DNA of 64,000 nt, from the NCBI RefSeq assembly GCF_000143415.4, contig NW_003314263.1, positions 1,242,165 through 1,306,164 of the forward strand, read 5' to 3'. Positions within the stretch are counted from its first letter, which is position 1, and each line of letters opens with the position of its first letter. This stretch comes from Selaginella moellendorffii (taxonomy: Eukaryota; Streptophyta; Lycopodiopsida; Selaginellales; Selaginellaceae). The translations under genes and the position numbers were made by a program. Below the pieces are notes generated by a model. That model did not search any database. It saw only the letters and a program-made list of their open reading frames with translations, and was not told the origin of the DNA. This document shows positions 44,827 through 57,800 of the stretch, piece after piece.

Positions 44827-47088
44827 CATAGTAAATTATTTAATTATTTTCTACCTATTCTATGATAAGGTATATCCTCTCCCTTAAAATTATCTTGTGA
44901 GTGCTCAGGATGTAGAAATAGGTATATTAATTGGGGTTTAGACCCCTACTTATATACAAGAATGGATGGTCCATATGCTATAGTACTATAATTAGTGTAT
45001 TACCTAGCCAAGCTAGGTGTATTAGGTCCTTTATACACACACAACTAAAGAAAAAAGTTTGACACAATTAACAGCAAAATGTAAATTAAAAACACTTGAT
45101 GCTACATACTTATATTTAATTGACTCCACACTACAATTTTAAAATGACTTAAAACTGGTCTATAAAATATATAGAATGTATGGAAAATTTAATAATTGTT
45201 TATCTTTGAAATAAACTACTCATTGCTATCTCTCATGGCATGATATCCAAATGACAAATATTCTAAACCATCTTAAGTTCCATAATAAATTTGCCAACCA
45301 AGATACATTCCCAGCAGAGCATGGATCCTTGCTATAGGAAAGTTATGGTTATTAACTTTTATTCATGAGGGCATGAATTTGCAAAAATGTATAGTGAGTT
45401 ATATGCAACAAAAAAGAACAATTCAAAAGATGATTATATAGAAGTTCAAATATAAAGGGAAAAGGTTTTTAAATAAGAATGCACATTTTTTTCTAATTGG
45501 TTATGTATTCATCTTATGTATGTTTTCTAAATGTAAAACCAGAAGAAATTCAGATCATATTGGTAAACTATGCATCATTACAGCTCAGATAAATTAAAAT
45601 TATAATTTCTCCAAACTAACCTATTATTATTGGTAGTCTATGATTCTTTGTTTTTGTGATAACTCAATTGCTTTTAAAGCATGGCAGCAATCCTGTAGAT
45701 GTGTTTAGGGTTGTGAACATTTTTATAAAAGCAATAAAAACATCAAATCCAAATTTAATGATGATAACAAATGATCTTATCTTCCTGAACACTTGCATTA
45801 TTATCTATTTGCATTATTGTGCATTTCTTTGGAGATGAATAGTAGAAAAGTTTAGATAAATTTAACTTTGTATACAATAAAAATTTAAATTTAAAAATTG
45901 TAAAATTAGAAAAGAAGATTTATTTATTTTAGGTATGCTATATCTTTCTGCATATTATAATTTGATATAAAATCAATAGTTTTATAATAATTTTATCACA
46001 CTATGTAATCATATAGATTACGACAATAAGGGTATACATAATAGAAATTCTATTATTATTTAGTAAACTATGAATGTTAAAGGCATCATTACAATTCAGA
46101 TAGTAAAGAAGTTAACTCAGTACACAATTAAATTATAACTTCACCAAACCAGTTATAAAACCTATTATTCTTTGGTATAATTCTTTGATTTTGTGAAAAC
46201 TCAATTGTTTTAAAAGGTTGGCACCAATCTTGTGGATATGTTTAGGGTTTTGTACCTTTTTGGAAAGGCAATAAAAACAAATTCAAATTTAAATTTCATG
46301 ATGATGAAAAATGATTTTAACTTCCCCAACATATGCATTATTCTCTAATTGCATTATTGTGCATTACTCTAGAGATGAATAGTAGCAAAGTTTATATAAT
46401 TTTAATCTTGTATACAATAAAAATTTCTAACATTCTAAAATTAGAAAAGAAGATTTATTTATCTTGGCCCAACAGAGCTTTTGGGATGGTAGTGAATATA
46501 CCTAGAATATTCTTGAATATTCTAGGATATTTTACCATCTAACAGTTGTTATTTATTAAGATTAATCTTGTATTTATGTTTATAATTTATAAAATTTCTT
46601 AAATACTTTCTAGTATATTATTTTTTATTCTACCATCTTAATCTTGTGTTTATAAATTATAAACATCTTTATAATTATAAATTTTTATTTGATCAATTAG
46701 ATTAATAAGTAGGAATAACAATACTATTAAACAAACCAATCGTTGTTATAGTAAATTATTTAATTATTTTCTACCTATTACATGATAAGGTATATCCCCT
46801 CCCTTAAATTTATTTTAAATTATTTTCTGCCGCTATATTAACTTTGCCCTAGCTAAATATAGATACGTTTTAAGATTGACTACATGAATAATAACTTCAA
46901 GCTTCTAGCTTGAAGTTAGCAAAAGAACTCTTTCAGAATCCATGGCTCGCTTTGGATGGATTCACGCTGCAGTCTCTTCAAATGCATAGTCCGAGCATTT
47001 TCCTGGCGGGACGAGGATGCTAGATTCTCAATATAAAGTTAGGAAAAGAAGATTTTCTTTTAGAATCCATGGCTCACTTTGGATGGAT

Positions 47089-48377
47089 TCACGCTGCGGT
47101 CAACTCAAATGCATAGTCCGAGCCCGTGACTATTTTCCTGAGCAAAAAAACGCCAAGATCTAAGGTCTCGAGAACAAAACTACGATGACTCACCTCAATC
47201 TCACGCTACGAAGCTCACAGTTCGCAAACCTAAATCGCACAAGTGTAAGTACCAAGCAAATCTAGCATCCAAACACGCCGCTTACACTGTCTTGTTCACA
47301 GCTTCGTTGCCAAACTTTGTCACAAGGTTGGTCAGAAAGCCTGCGTGGGAGACGACGGCAATCTCCTCCTCTCCACGACTCCATAGCCTGCAAGCTTGAT
47401 CAGAAACTTACAACAGCTTTCGCAGACTGCCCACGTACCATTCTAGAAAAGCTCTCGCCCTTTTGTCGAGCTCCTCTTCTAGTTCTCTTCTGTCAGGCTT
47501 CCACAGCTCGTCCTGGTCCTGTTCGATCTGATAGAGAAGAGAAACAGAGTTGGATCAAGTCACACAACTCGATCGAGTCGAATGATCCTTACGTTCGAAA
47601 AGCCAATCCCTGGAAACTGAATTTCGGATTTGCTCCTGGGACTCCTCTGATCGCATGGCATGGTACCCTGTTCATCAAAACTTCGCGTCAACTAGCTACA
47701 TTGACAGAGAGAAAAAATATGGGAGAGCCAACATACCAATTTCTCCCTGCAAAGCTCCAGTGCTACGAAAGGAGGGGAGTTTGCACTGGAGATGGCTGGT
47801 CGTGGACACCGTCCAACGTTGTCTACCATCAGAGGAGCTGCTAGTTGATCAGTGGTATCAGTGAAATTCCCTCCTCCAAAGATCCCAGATGCAGTTTGGA
47901 GCGTCCTGGAAGGCAAACTTAGAAGAGTTCTCGAGAGGAGAAATCACACTACCGAGTCAAGGGCGACACCACAACAAGCTCCACTCGGTCTCTCAATCCG
48001 GAAATCCTGAATTCCCTGTGAAGAAACTCAGCCTTGAAGGAGAGCGATCGATCATTTACCAAATGAATGGAGCAAAGGGAAAGGAAAGGACTTACTTGTT
48101 CCCATCCAGTAGCCGTGAGGCTCGCGTCGGCGTGCTCGTAGTAAATGGGCATCACAGCAGCTGGGGAGGAGGAGGGACGAGGAGGCGCTGGGGAAACGAT
48201 GCAGCACAAGAGAAGCCACAGGCATCGAAAAGCCCTCAAGATGTGCTTGAGCGTGAGGCGCCGCCATCTCCCGTCCAGGAAAATCTTCCAGGAGCTCCTC
48301 ATTTGCAGTAGAATCTCACCTTGGACGTTGTGGAAGGCCTGGCCATGGCGCACAAGGTGTAGCACCTTGGAATCCAT
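47089..48377 (-). CDS. Phosphoglycerate-mutase-like histidine phosphatase, copy 2
   Basis: Inverted copy of the gene at 21749-23037, with nine exons at 48377-48320, 48160-48096, 48032-47953, 47905-47737, 47667-47593, 47527-47439, 47387-47286, 47229-47194 and 47137-47089. The encoded 240 aa appear identical, with RHGQAFHN, SPLTRT and SHAGF intact. The duplicated last exon in the 3' flank is also present (46930-47005). Nothing suggests a pseudogene. Confidence 0.85.
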
Positions 48378-48519
48378 CCCTCTCTCTCGCGAAGAACCCT
48401 AAAAACGTCCACTAATTTTAGCATTGGCCCATTTCCGTACGTTTGGGGTTTTGGCGCTAACTTGTACCATCCATCGTTTGAAATTTGGGTTTTATTTTGC
48501 ATGCCTTGGTTGCGGAGCG
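48378..48519. promoter_or_regulatory. 142-bp divergent promoter, copy 2
   Basis: Reverse complement of 21607-21748 with no length change. It serves both genes of the inverted copy. Confidence 0.55.
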
Positions 48520-50147
48520 ATGGCGCTGGCGATGGTTTGCGCGATGGCGATCGTCTGCGTCGCGATTGCGCCATTCTTGCTCAGCGTCGCATTCGACGCG
48601 GCAATGGCCAGGGAGCCTACGCGATACTGTCATGATCCATCGTCTCGGGCGAGGTATGCAAGCTTTCTTGCCGATTCTCTCTCGATTCATGGTGATTATG
48701 CATTCTCGACGCTTGTCTCTCCAGAGATTTCGTGTTTCCTGTCCCGATTGCAAGCTTTCTAGTGCTTTCTCGTTTCCTAGACCCCGAGCTGTCCCGATTC
48801 ATGGTTTCTACTTTGTTTCTCCACAGACTTCTTGCTTCTTATCCCGATTGCAAGCTTTCCAGTGGTTTCTTGCTTCTTATCCCGGTCCTAACGCGGATTC
48901 TCGAGATTTAACTCGTCGAGATTGCAAGCTTTCCCGTGATTTCTTATGCCGATCCTATGCGGATTCGTTTCTATGCTGATTGCAGTGGCAACGTCACGGC
49001 TGTGTTCCCCAAACAGATCCGCGCGATGAAGCGCCTTCAGAAGAATATCGTGAACGAGAACTCTACCAGCGTACATTTGGTTTGATTTGGAACTTCACTC
49101 ACTGCTCACTGCTCACGTAAACTTTCGTTTTCAGACTCCCCCACCGCAGTGGCTTCCCGTTCTCACGAAGTACCTTACGCACCAAGTTCCTGGGGACAAG
49201 CCAGAGTACTCGTTCGGGGGCATCGATGGATTCGTCAACGTTCTCTTTCCCACACAGTTTCGCACTCTACGGGAAGTTCATGGCTTCAAGGATGACAAGG
49301 AGTTTGTTGAAACGTTGAACACCGCACGCCCGAGGACGATGGCCAGCTCTAGGAGTGGAGCGAAGTTTTTCACCACTGCCAGCGAGCGAGTCATCGTGAA
49401 GCTGGTTTCTCACCGTGATATGAGTGCGCTGCGACGAATAGCAGAAGATTACTTCCTGTACACCCAGCAGCTGGAGACATCGTTCGCGATAATACTGGGA
49501 GCGTACGAGGTAAATTTATAAGCACCTCGAGAGCAATTCTCATATTGCTTTTCGTGTCATAGATCTGGACCGCACCGAGGAAGGGCGAGAGCGAACTTTC
49601 CAACGTCCTTGTCATTGAAGCCACAGATCCTCCCAGGAGCTTTCTTCAAGCCACAACGATGCACCATGATCTCAAGGGGTTTGTACAGTTCTGGGTGCCC
49701 GACAGTGACGCATACTTCACCACGCCATTCTCGCTCACAAGTTTCTCTCACCGCAAGCTGTTCTGTCTTGTCGAGCGGGACACGTACTTCCTCCAGGTAA
49801 TCTGGCTGGAAAACATCCGTGCTTGATTCATGTTGCGATTGTTTGGCGTTTTGCAGAGACAGGGGCTCACGGATTACTCGGTGTTGGTGTTCCAGACCGA
49901 TGAGGAGCACATCTTTGTTTCCCTGATTGATTACTTGTCGATTTACTCCTGGAAGACTGCCTACGGCCATGCTCAAATCAATCTAAGGATAATCAAGCGC
50001 CGTTTGCTGGATTGGATTCGCGTGCGCATGGGATGCATCATTACAGAGGAGATCATCAAGAAGAGAATGCAGGAGGACTGTGTGATACACCCCTGTAGCT
50101 ACCGAGCGAGACTGTTGAGAGGTATGGCAAGGTACTTCCCTTTGTAG
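48520..50147 (+). CDS. Compact PIP-kinase-like protein, copy 2 (chimeric)
   Basis: Five exons (48520-48653, 48986-49079, 49135-49509, 49563-49796, 49857-50147) give 375 aa. Exons 1-3 match copy 1, including the hydrophobic start and SGAKFFTT/VIVKLV. Exons 4-5 are a different paralogue: APRKGESELSNVLVIEATD replaces APMTFSESERLNVLVIEATD, and downstream LIDYLSIYSWKTAYGHAQIN replaces VIDYLTTFSRRNAYRHIRIN. The motifs HHDLKG, LTDYSVL and LIDYL persist, so selection appears to have kept the kinase-like core in both paralogues. One residue shorter than copy 1. Function unknown. Confidence 0.7.
48654..48985. repeat. Degenerate tandem repeat inside PIPK intron 1, copy 2
   Basis: Units built on GATTGCAAGCTTTC (near 48744, 48847 and 48920; also ATGCAAGCTTTC near 48657), each followed by TTTC and TATCCC-like text. 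Confidence 0.6.
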
Positions 50148-53100
50148 TTTTGTGTGGCTAGAACAAGTGATCTTCAAGGCTTTTCAAGAATAAAAGTCTC
50201 GATGTCTCACAGATGGAAACTTAACGAGTACTCCTTGAGCTAGCATGTAGATCTTACATAAACGAGGAGTTGGGACGATTCCTTCAGTCGAGCAATGAAA
50301 TACTTTATAGCGCGTAGCCAAATGCTAGTATACTTAGTCTGGACAGCCATGCTTCTTCCACTCAGAATGAAGAGCGGTTCCAAGATGATCCTCGGTGGCT
50401 GCTGCTTCTCACCTCTTCTAAAAAGGCCCAAGCATATGATTATCCTGATAATTAGTGTCTTCGTTAATGCAGGATCTAGACACAGCAGACATGGAAGCTG
50501 TAAACAATAAAAAGAATTTGGAAACATTGAAAACACCAATGTTGTAGCAATGCAAATAAAAAATTGAAATTATGTTGTATCATTATTTGGTTTTGCCATG
50601 GCTTTTGTCTCAATATTTTTAATCATATTCTTGCATTTACTTTACTTCCAGTTATTATCATAAAACTGATTGTAAACACTAATCAAAACCTCCACGATGA
50701 AAACTAATTTCAGAAAGTATAATGCCGTCTTAGAGGCTGCATCACAATAACTATGGTTTAAATTTATGAATTCCAGAATAGGAAACTCACAAGAAATAAG
50801 AAAATCACAAGAAATAAAATACCAAAGTTTCATAAAGTGATCTCCATCCTCACTAAATCACAGATTTCAGCTGCTTGACACAGTCACGCATGCAGTTTTA
50901 GTCTTAAAAGTTATTGAAAGCCATTTCAAGGTGGTATGGAGCACAAAAGAGTTGGAGTTACTTGAGCACCACACTTAGTAGGGATATAGTGTGACTAGTG
51001 CTATAGCTTGCTAGCAACAGTTTGAAGGTTCATTTGGCCAGCTTGAATGATGAATGATAGTTTTTGAGAGAAAACTAATATAAGATTATCTAAATCATAT
51101 TTTAGCCACATAATTGTTAGAATGGAGTATATAGTTAAACAATTCTTTTTAAAGTCAATGGGGGACCGCCTAGCTTCTTTCTCATAGGCGAAAACAAAAC
51201 TAACAATATTCAAAATAAGCAAAACAATTACTAGCATAAATAAAACAATATTAGAATGGATACTTTTTGCTACCAATTATTTTTCTATTCAAAGAATTTG
51301 CTGTACTGTCTCACAAACCTGTAGTGGTGGTAATGGATATACCTAGAAATTCTATCTTATTCTATGATCTGGTTCATATTGTTTTAGATTACTTTTGTGT
51401 TTATAAATTTATAGGGAATTCATGTCTAGATAAGACTAGATCATTATATACTCTAACACCTTAAGTTCATATGTACTAAAATACTAACTTAGATTATTAT
51501 AAGTTAATCTCCTAATCTCTAATAACTACTATATTACATTTTCTATAAACTCCCTTTGTTTATAGAAATGTAGACACAATCAACTTCCAGGTAACTACTC
51601 ACTTAAATTATTAACTAGCCTTAGGAAACAGTTACAATTGCAAAATCAAGACTTTCACAATGTTTTAGAGGGAAAGGTAGCAAACAAAGCTTTGTATAAA
51701 TTTTAGCCACCATGTGTAGAATTGATACTATAATGATATTCTTCTTTCATACTTTAAATGGAACATAGTATAATGTTTGTCAATATATTTAGACTTTGAG
51801 TGAAGAGTTTGATCTTTAGCCAAACCAATAGTAGATTAATTATCATAACATAAGAACATGGGGAGTGATGGAGGATGTCCCAAGTCAATAAGTAGTCTAA
51901 AAAACCATATAATTTCTTGAGTGGCTATACTATATATTCTACTTCTATAAAAGATGTTTTTATGCAATATTGACACTTAGAAAACTAAATGACAACACAA
52001 GAAATTGTAAGGAAACACAAGCCACTTGTAAATTAACAAGAGTCATTAGTTGCACAAGCCTAATTTGAATCAATGTAAGCTATTAATGTTACAGAACAAA
52101 TTTCATAATGAATATAAGTGATCCCATGACTAATAGTGCCTTTAAAATGGCTCTCAATAGATAATGTATAGATTTCTAACATATTGCCCAAGTAATTAGT
52201 AATATATATAATATTATAAGCTTATAAATTTAAACTTCTTGGGAAGTCATCCAACCCAATAGTATTCCAACCTAGTAGTATTCCAACTTAAAGATACTTA
52301 GCCCAAAGTATCCCCAAAACCTTTTATTGATTGAAAATGAATGCCCTTTCCTTCTATATTTAAAACTTTATAAATTATCTTTCAAGTTGTTCTCTTTAGT
52401 TACTAATATCTAGCTAAGTAAAGTTACCTATATATATCCAATTAAAATTTGATAATTTAAAACATTAATAAAGGAAACAAAAAATGTATAATGCTTTAAG
52501 ATGTAATATTTGATTACGGTTTACAATCTATCATTTTAAAACATAATAAAATATTATAAAAGGATGGAATATCAATTTAGCAATCACTATTGAACATGGG
52601 AAGAGAATACAATGATCAAGAATTTCCCAAGACATATTTTTGCATTCTATTGTATTGGAATTATTGAATGTGATAAATCCTTTTATATCTTCTTTCAAAC
52701 AATAGGAACATATAATAGATAAGATTGGATTGAAATCATTGCTATAACACTAATTGAAAAAGCTAAAGTTCAATAACAAAAGAAGGAGAAAGAAGGGATT
52801 AAAGATTTAAGAAGGAGAAAGGGGGATTAAAGATTATTGAAATGTTTAGATTGCAAAAAATTTTCAAGTTGTATGTAAACTTGCAATTGCAAAATGTACT
52901 ACTACTATCTAGATGACACCATGCCATTTATATTAGTTTCCATAACAATAACATTCTACTAAAAAAGAGTAAGTGAGAGTGAGAGAAGTTATATGTAATA
53001 GTAAAGGAAAATGACTAATAAATTCAAGAGTCTTAGATTGATCATACATATGATCACAAAAGAAGTTATTGCTGAAGAACTCTTTACCAAATTTGACAAA

Positions 53101-54388
53101 GATAATAAACACTCTTTCCACTAATCAAATGTAACAATTTCAAACTAAAGCATTGGGTGTATAAAGTTCAAAGAGAAAACAATGATGAAATAAGTAACAT
53201 TCAATTCCTTGCAAAATATGCAAAAATTTATTTTTTCCAAGGTTTATTTTTTTTATTCCAAGTAAACAATGACAACAACCAACATTGCTACGTGATAAAG
53301 ATGTCCACTAAAGGACTAAAAAGTGTGGTTGACTTAGTTGACAAATGCAAAAAGTAAAAACTCTCAACTAATCTTGGATACATTTCAACTTTAATTATTG
53401 TGTACGTGAATAGGCAACAATAGGAACTTATATATATGACCACTAAGTAAAGAAACTTCTTCAAAAATGAAAAATTAATCATATTAAAACATTTATAAAT
53501 TGCATAAGTTATTGATTATTGCAACATGTGAGTTTAAAGTGGAGGATTGTGTGTTTCAGCATTTGTTTTAAATACTTCTCAATAACATGTACAAGCGCAT
53601 AATAGGTTTTGTACCTACTTTTCATGGTTTCATGGCTGATGAGGTTGACACTAATTGGAATATTGTTTAAAAAGTATATTTTGGAGGCCACAAAAAACTA
53701 AAAAAAGAGGACTTATATGTTTTCCACTTTCAGTAAAGTCTCTAAATGCACAAAAAAAATTACATTACACATGACTATCAACAAGAATACTTTAACTTGT
53801 GTCAACAGTGGTAATAGGTTGAGAGTTAGGAAGAGGCATAAGTTTATTTCAATAAGATCTAACAGTGGTAAGAAAGAAAGACAATTCAAAATGACAAAAA
53901 AATCCTTTATTTGTGGATTTCATGGTGGCAAGATAGAGAAATTTCTTTTTTAAGGTTTGGACTTGAATAGTGTTCCACAAATTTTTTTTTACCAATGCAT
54001 GTTATGATAACCTATTAGAAGCCCTACTCTAGTGCATTATATATAAATTATGTTTAGAGGGAAGATACATAGGATTGGGTCCAAGATTGTAGGTGTTTTA
54101 CACAAGGAAACATAATACACCAAAAAGTGTTAAAAAATGAGTAGCAAACATAACAAATTTCAACAAAAGTGTATCATGTTAGATTAGAGTGGCTACAGTG
54201 GAGACTACAAGACAACTTACAAGAAGAGTCAAGCAACAGATTTATATATTGTTGCCATTGATGATAACACATGCTAAAATTCATCAACAATAATGTGCCG
54301 ATTTGTGATTTTTCATTAAGAAAGAATTTGAACTTTGATGACACAAAATAACCATAACGACATATATGAGTAGTGAACTTCATGACTT
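50148..54388. other. AT-rich gene-free stretch
   Basis: The first 70 bp are the 3' flank of PIPK copy 2. After that the sequence is AT-rich. Text near 51300-51460 resembles the end of a degraded retroelement but carries no domain. No RNA gene or coding exon could be supported. Confidence 0.4.
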
Positions 54389-54393
54389 TGTTG
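54389..54393. other. Target-site duplication TGTTG, left
   Basis: TGTTG directly precedes the left LTR and recurs at 60099-60103 directly after the right LTR. Confidence 0.9.
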
Positions 54394-54832
54394 TGTCAAG
54401 ACCCCCAACAAGATCAAGACTGGAAAATGCTAAAGACAAAGAGAAAAAGCTAGTGAAAACAAAGAAGAGGCCTTAGACTGGTGTTGATTCAGATTGTGGA
54501 GAAAGGGAACAAGGCTAACCTATATATACTATAGGTTGATGAAGCTCCACCACTCTTGGATCGAGGACGGCCTAAATACAGCTGAGGTCGAGGAGGCGCC
54601 ACATCATCATCAGGAATGTGGCTCGAGACTCAGGAATCGGGAAGTGTCTCGAGACTCAGGAATCGGGAAGTGTCTCGAGAGTCAGGAATAGGGAAGTGTC
54701 TCGAGACTCAGGAATCGGGAAGTGTCTCGAGAGTCAGGAATAGGGAAGTGTCTCGAGAGTCAGGAATGTGGTCTGCAGGTCAGGAATCCGGCGAGAGTCA
54801 GGAATGTGGCAAGAATTGGGGGATTCCTGATA
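54394..54832. repeat. Left LTR (3' LTR on the minus strand)
   Basis: Begins TGTCAAGACC. Its inner end reads TGATA where the right LTR reads TGACA, a C-to-T change at the terminus. Confidence 0.93.
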
Positions 54833-54843
54833 GCACCCCCTCC

Positions 54844-57800
54844 TCAAGAACGAGTGGAACGAGGATGTGAACGAGAACGAAGAGGAGGATGAGATGAGCG
54901 GCGAGGGATGGGAGAGGGAGAAAAAAAATGAGGACTGGGACGAGAAGGATAGCGGCGGTGGAAGTCCTGAACAAGGTCAGGAGAATGAAGCAGGTTGTCC
55001 GCAGGTTCCCAAGTGCGTTCCTCAGGTCCGTAACCCTTCCAGTCCACCAGATAGTAGAGTTTAGACCGTGAAATCTTGGAATCAAGGATGTCCTGAACCT
55101 CGTACTCAGACCCATCCTCGAGCTACACTGGTGGAGGCGGAGGAATGACCCGATTTGGAATAGGACTGGGAATATAAGGCTCAAGGAGAGAGGAGTGAAA
55201 AACGGGGTGAATTTGATATGAGGAGGGAAGTGCAAGGCGATAAGTGACAGGATTAATGATGGCAGTGATAGGGAAAGGACCAAGGCGTTTGAAATCGAGT
55301 TTTGGACAGGGCCTGGTGGTGGAGATATTTCGCCTGAGGAGCCAGACTTTATCCCCGATATTTTAAGGGGGACAATCCTGACGATGGACATTGGCAAATG
55401 TTTTATGAGATTCCTGAGCACAATGGAGGTGGAAGGAGATGGAGTTGTGGATTTCCTGGAGGTTGGAGACAAATGCCTCAGAGCGGGGATTTGAACGAGA
55501 GGATTCAGATGGAGAAGGAAGTGAGAGATTGAATCGGGGATTTCGGCCAGAGTTCGCAAAGAAGGGGGAAACTCGAAGAGAGGAGTGAACAGAGTTGTTA
55601 TAGGAGAACTCAGCAAGGGGAAGGATATCGAACCAGTTATCCTGATGATAGTTGATGAAGCACCTCAAGAATTGTTCCAACGTCTGAATCGTTCGCTCGG
55701 ACTGCCCATCAGTTTGAGGATGATATGCCGAAGAGAGGTTGGCCTTCACTCCAAGCAGCTGCAAAAACCGTTGCCAGAAATGAGAGATGAACTAAGGCCC
55801 CCGATCCGAAACCACATCTGTAGGAATCCCATGAAGTCGGAAAATTTCCCTGAATACCAGTTTTGCCATGTCCTCGCCCGAAAACTCCTTGGTACATGGC
55901 AAGAAGTGCGCCATCTTTGTGAAGCGATCCACCACGACTAAAATGCTGTTGAAGCCTCTAGAACTCGGAAGATCACTCAAGAAATCCATGGAGATGGATT
56001 CCCAAGGACCTGAAGGGACCGAAAGGGAACGAAGCAAACCTGAAGGAAGGTGGCGAGGTACCTTATTTCGGGCACAAGTGTCACAGGAGGTAACAAAAGC
56101 TTTGATGTAGTCATCCATGTGAGGCCACCAAAAGTCCCGTGCAACTAGCTCATAGGTTTTCGCAATGCCGAAGTGACCAGCAGTCGGGCTATCGTGGCAC
56201 GCCATCAGGACCAACCTTCGAGTATCACCTTCCGGAACGTAAAGCTGCTCCCCACGGTACAATAAGCCATCTAAGAACTCGAACTCGTCAAATCGCCGGC
56301 AGTCGGGAGTCACTGGGTGTCCAGCCTGAAGATGGGGGAAAATGTCGCTAGCGAGATCATTGGATTGAAGATTGTTTCTGATTGCATCCATCAAGGAGGA
56401 GTCCTGAGGGGCCAGGGAAATTGCCATAACTTGAAGCCGATCAGGACCGAGGATAACTTGATCCTGTTGATCGAAGGCAGGATTACCAGGCTTGAGACTG
56501 AGATAGGAGCGCCTTGAAAGAGCATCAGGAAGGCCTTGAAACTTTCCAGGTCTGTACTTGATAACAAAGTCAAACCGACTCAGGAATTGTGCCCACCTTG
56601 CTTGACGACGGCTTAAAACTCGGGAAGTGGCAAAGTACTCGAGATTTTTGTGATCCGTCCAGACTGTTGTTTGATGGCTCGCCCCCTCCAAGAAACGGCG
56701 CCACTCTCCAAAGGAATCCACGATGGCAAGGAGCTCCTTGTCGTGGATTTCGTAATTGATCTCCGCAGGCTGGAATTTCCGAGAATGGAAAGCGACCGGA
56801 TGAAGTTCGTGATCCGCTCCAAGTTGAGACAGTACAGCACCAATGGCAAAGTCGGAGGCGTCAGCCTCGATGAAGAAAGGTTGTGAGGAATTAGCATGGA
56901 TCAAGACAGGAGCAGAACTGAAGGCCGCCTTGAGTGTGTCAAAGGCATGCTGGGCAGCAGCAGACCAAGAGAAGGGAACATCCTTGCGAGTGAGATGTGT
57001 GAGAGGAAGGACAATGTCAGAGTAGTGATCAATGAATTTGCGGTAGAAGTTGGCGAAGCCAAGGAAAACCTGAACGTCCGACATTGATTGTGGAGGCTCC
57101 CATTCGAGAATAGTCTTGACTTTAGCAGGATCCATTGTGATACCCTCAGGAGTGACAATGTACCCAAGGAACTCCACAGACTGCTGATCAAAGGAACATT
57201 TCTCAAGCTTCGCGTATAGACCGTGTTCTCACAGCTTCGCTAGCACCTTGCGAACATGTTCGTCATGCTCCTCCTGAGTTTTTGAGTAGATGAGGATGTC
57301 ATTGAGGTAGACGATCACCATCTGATCAAGAAACTCCCGAAAAACGTTGTTCGCCATGTGTTGGAAAACCGCTGGAGCATTTGTCAAGCCAAATGGCATG
57401 ACAGTGTACTCGAAGTGGCCATAGCGGGTTCGGAACGCAGTCTTCCATTCATCACCAGGCCGGATCCGGATCAGGTTGTATGCTCCACGGAGGTCAATCT
57501 TGGTGAAGAAGCGGGCACCGCCGAGGCGTTCCAACAAGTCCGAGATCAGGGGCAGCGGATAACGGTTCCGAACAGTCACCTTGTTCAAACCTCGGTAGTC
57601 GATGACTAACCGCAAGCTCCCATCCTTCTTCTTGACAAAGAAGACAGGCGCTCCAGCCGGGGACTGCGAATGCTGAATGTAGCCCGAGGCAAGGTTCTCA
57701 TCCACGTACTCTTTGAGGGCCTTAAGCTCGGACGGAGATAACCCGTAGATAGGCCCCCACGGAGGTGACGCTCCTTCCTGTAAATCAATGGGACAATCAT

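Larger units (their letters stand above)
44827..49512. repeat. Right arm of the 4.7-kb inverted repeat
   Basis: Reverse-complement partner of 20614-25299. At its inner end a 20-bp stretch present on the left (25300-25319) is absent. At its outer end matching stops three bases into PIPK intron 3. Confidence 0.9.

Noticed and set aside
47317..47844. 175-codon frame on the + strand in copy 2, also present in copy 1 in mirror position
   Set aside because: It runs antisense through PGAM exons 4-7 and their introns; its conservation is explained by the recent duplication.
54622..54775. Regular repeats that could suggest a CRISPR array
   Set aside because: These are head-to-tail 26-bp units without unique spacers, inside a plant LTR.
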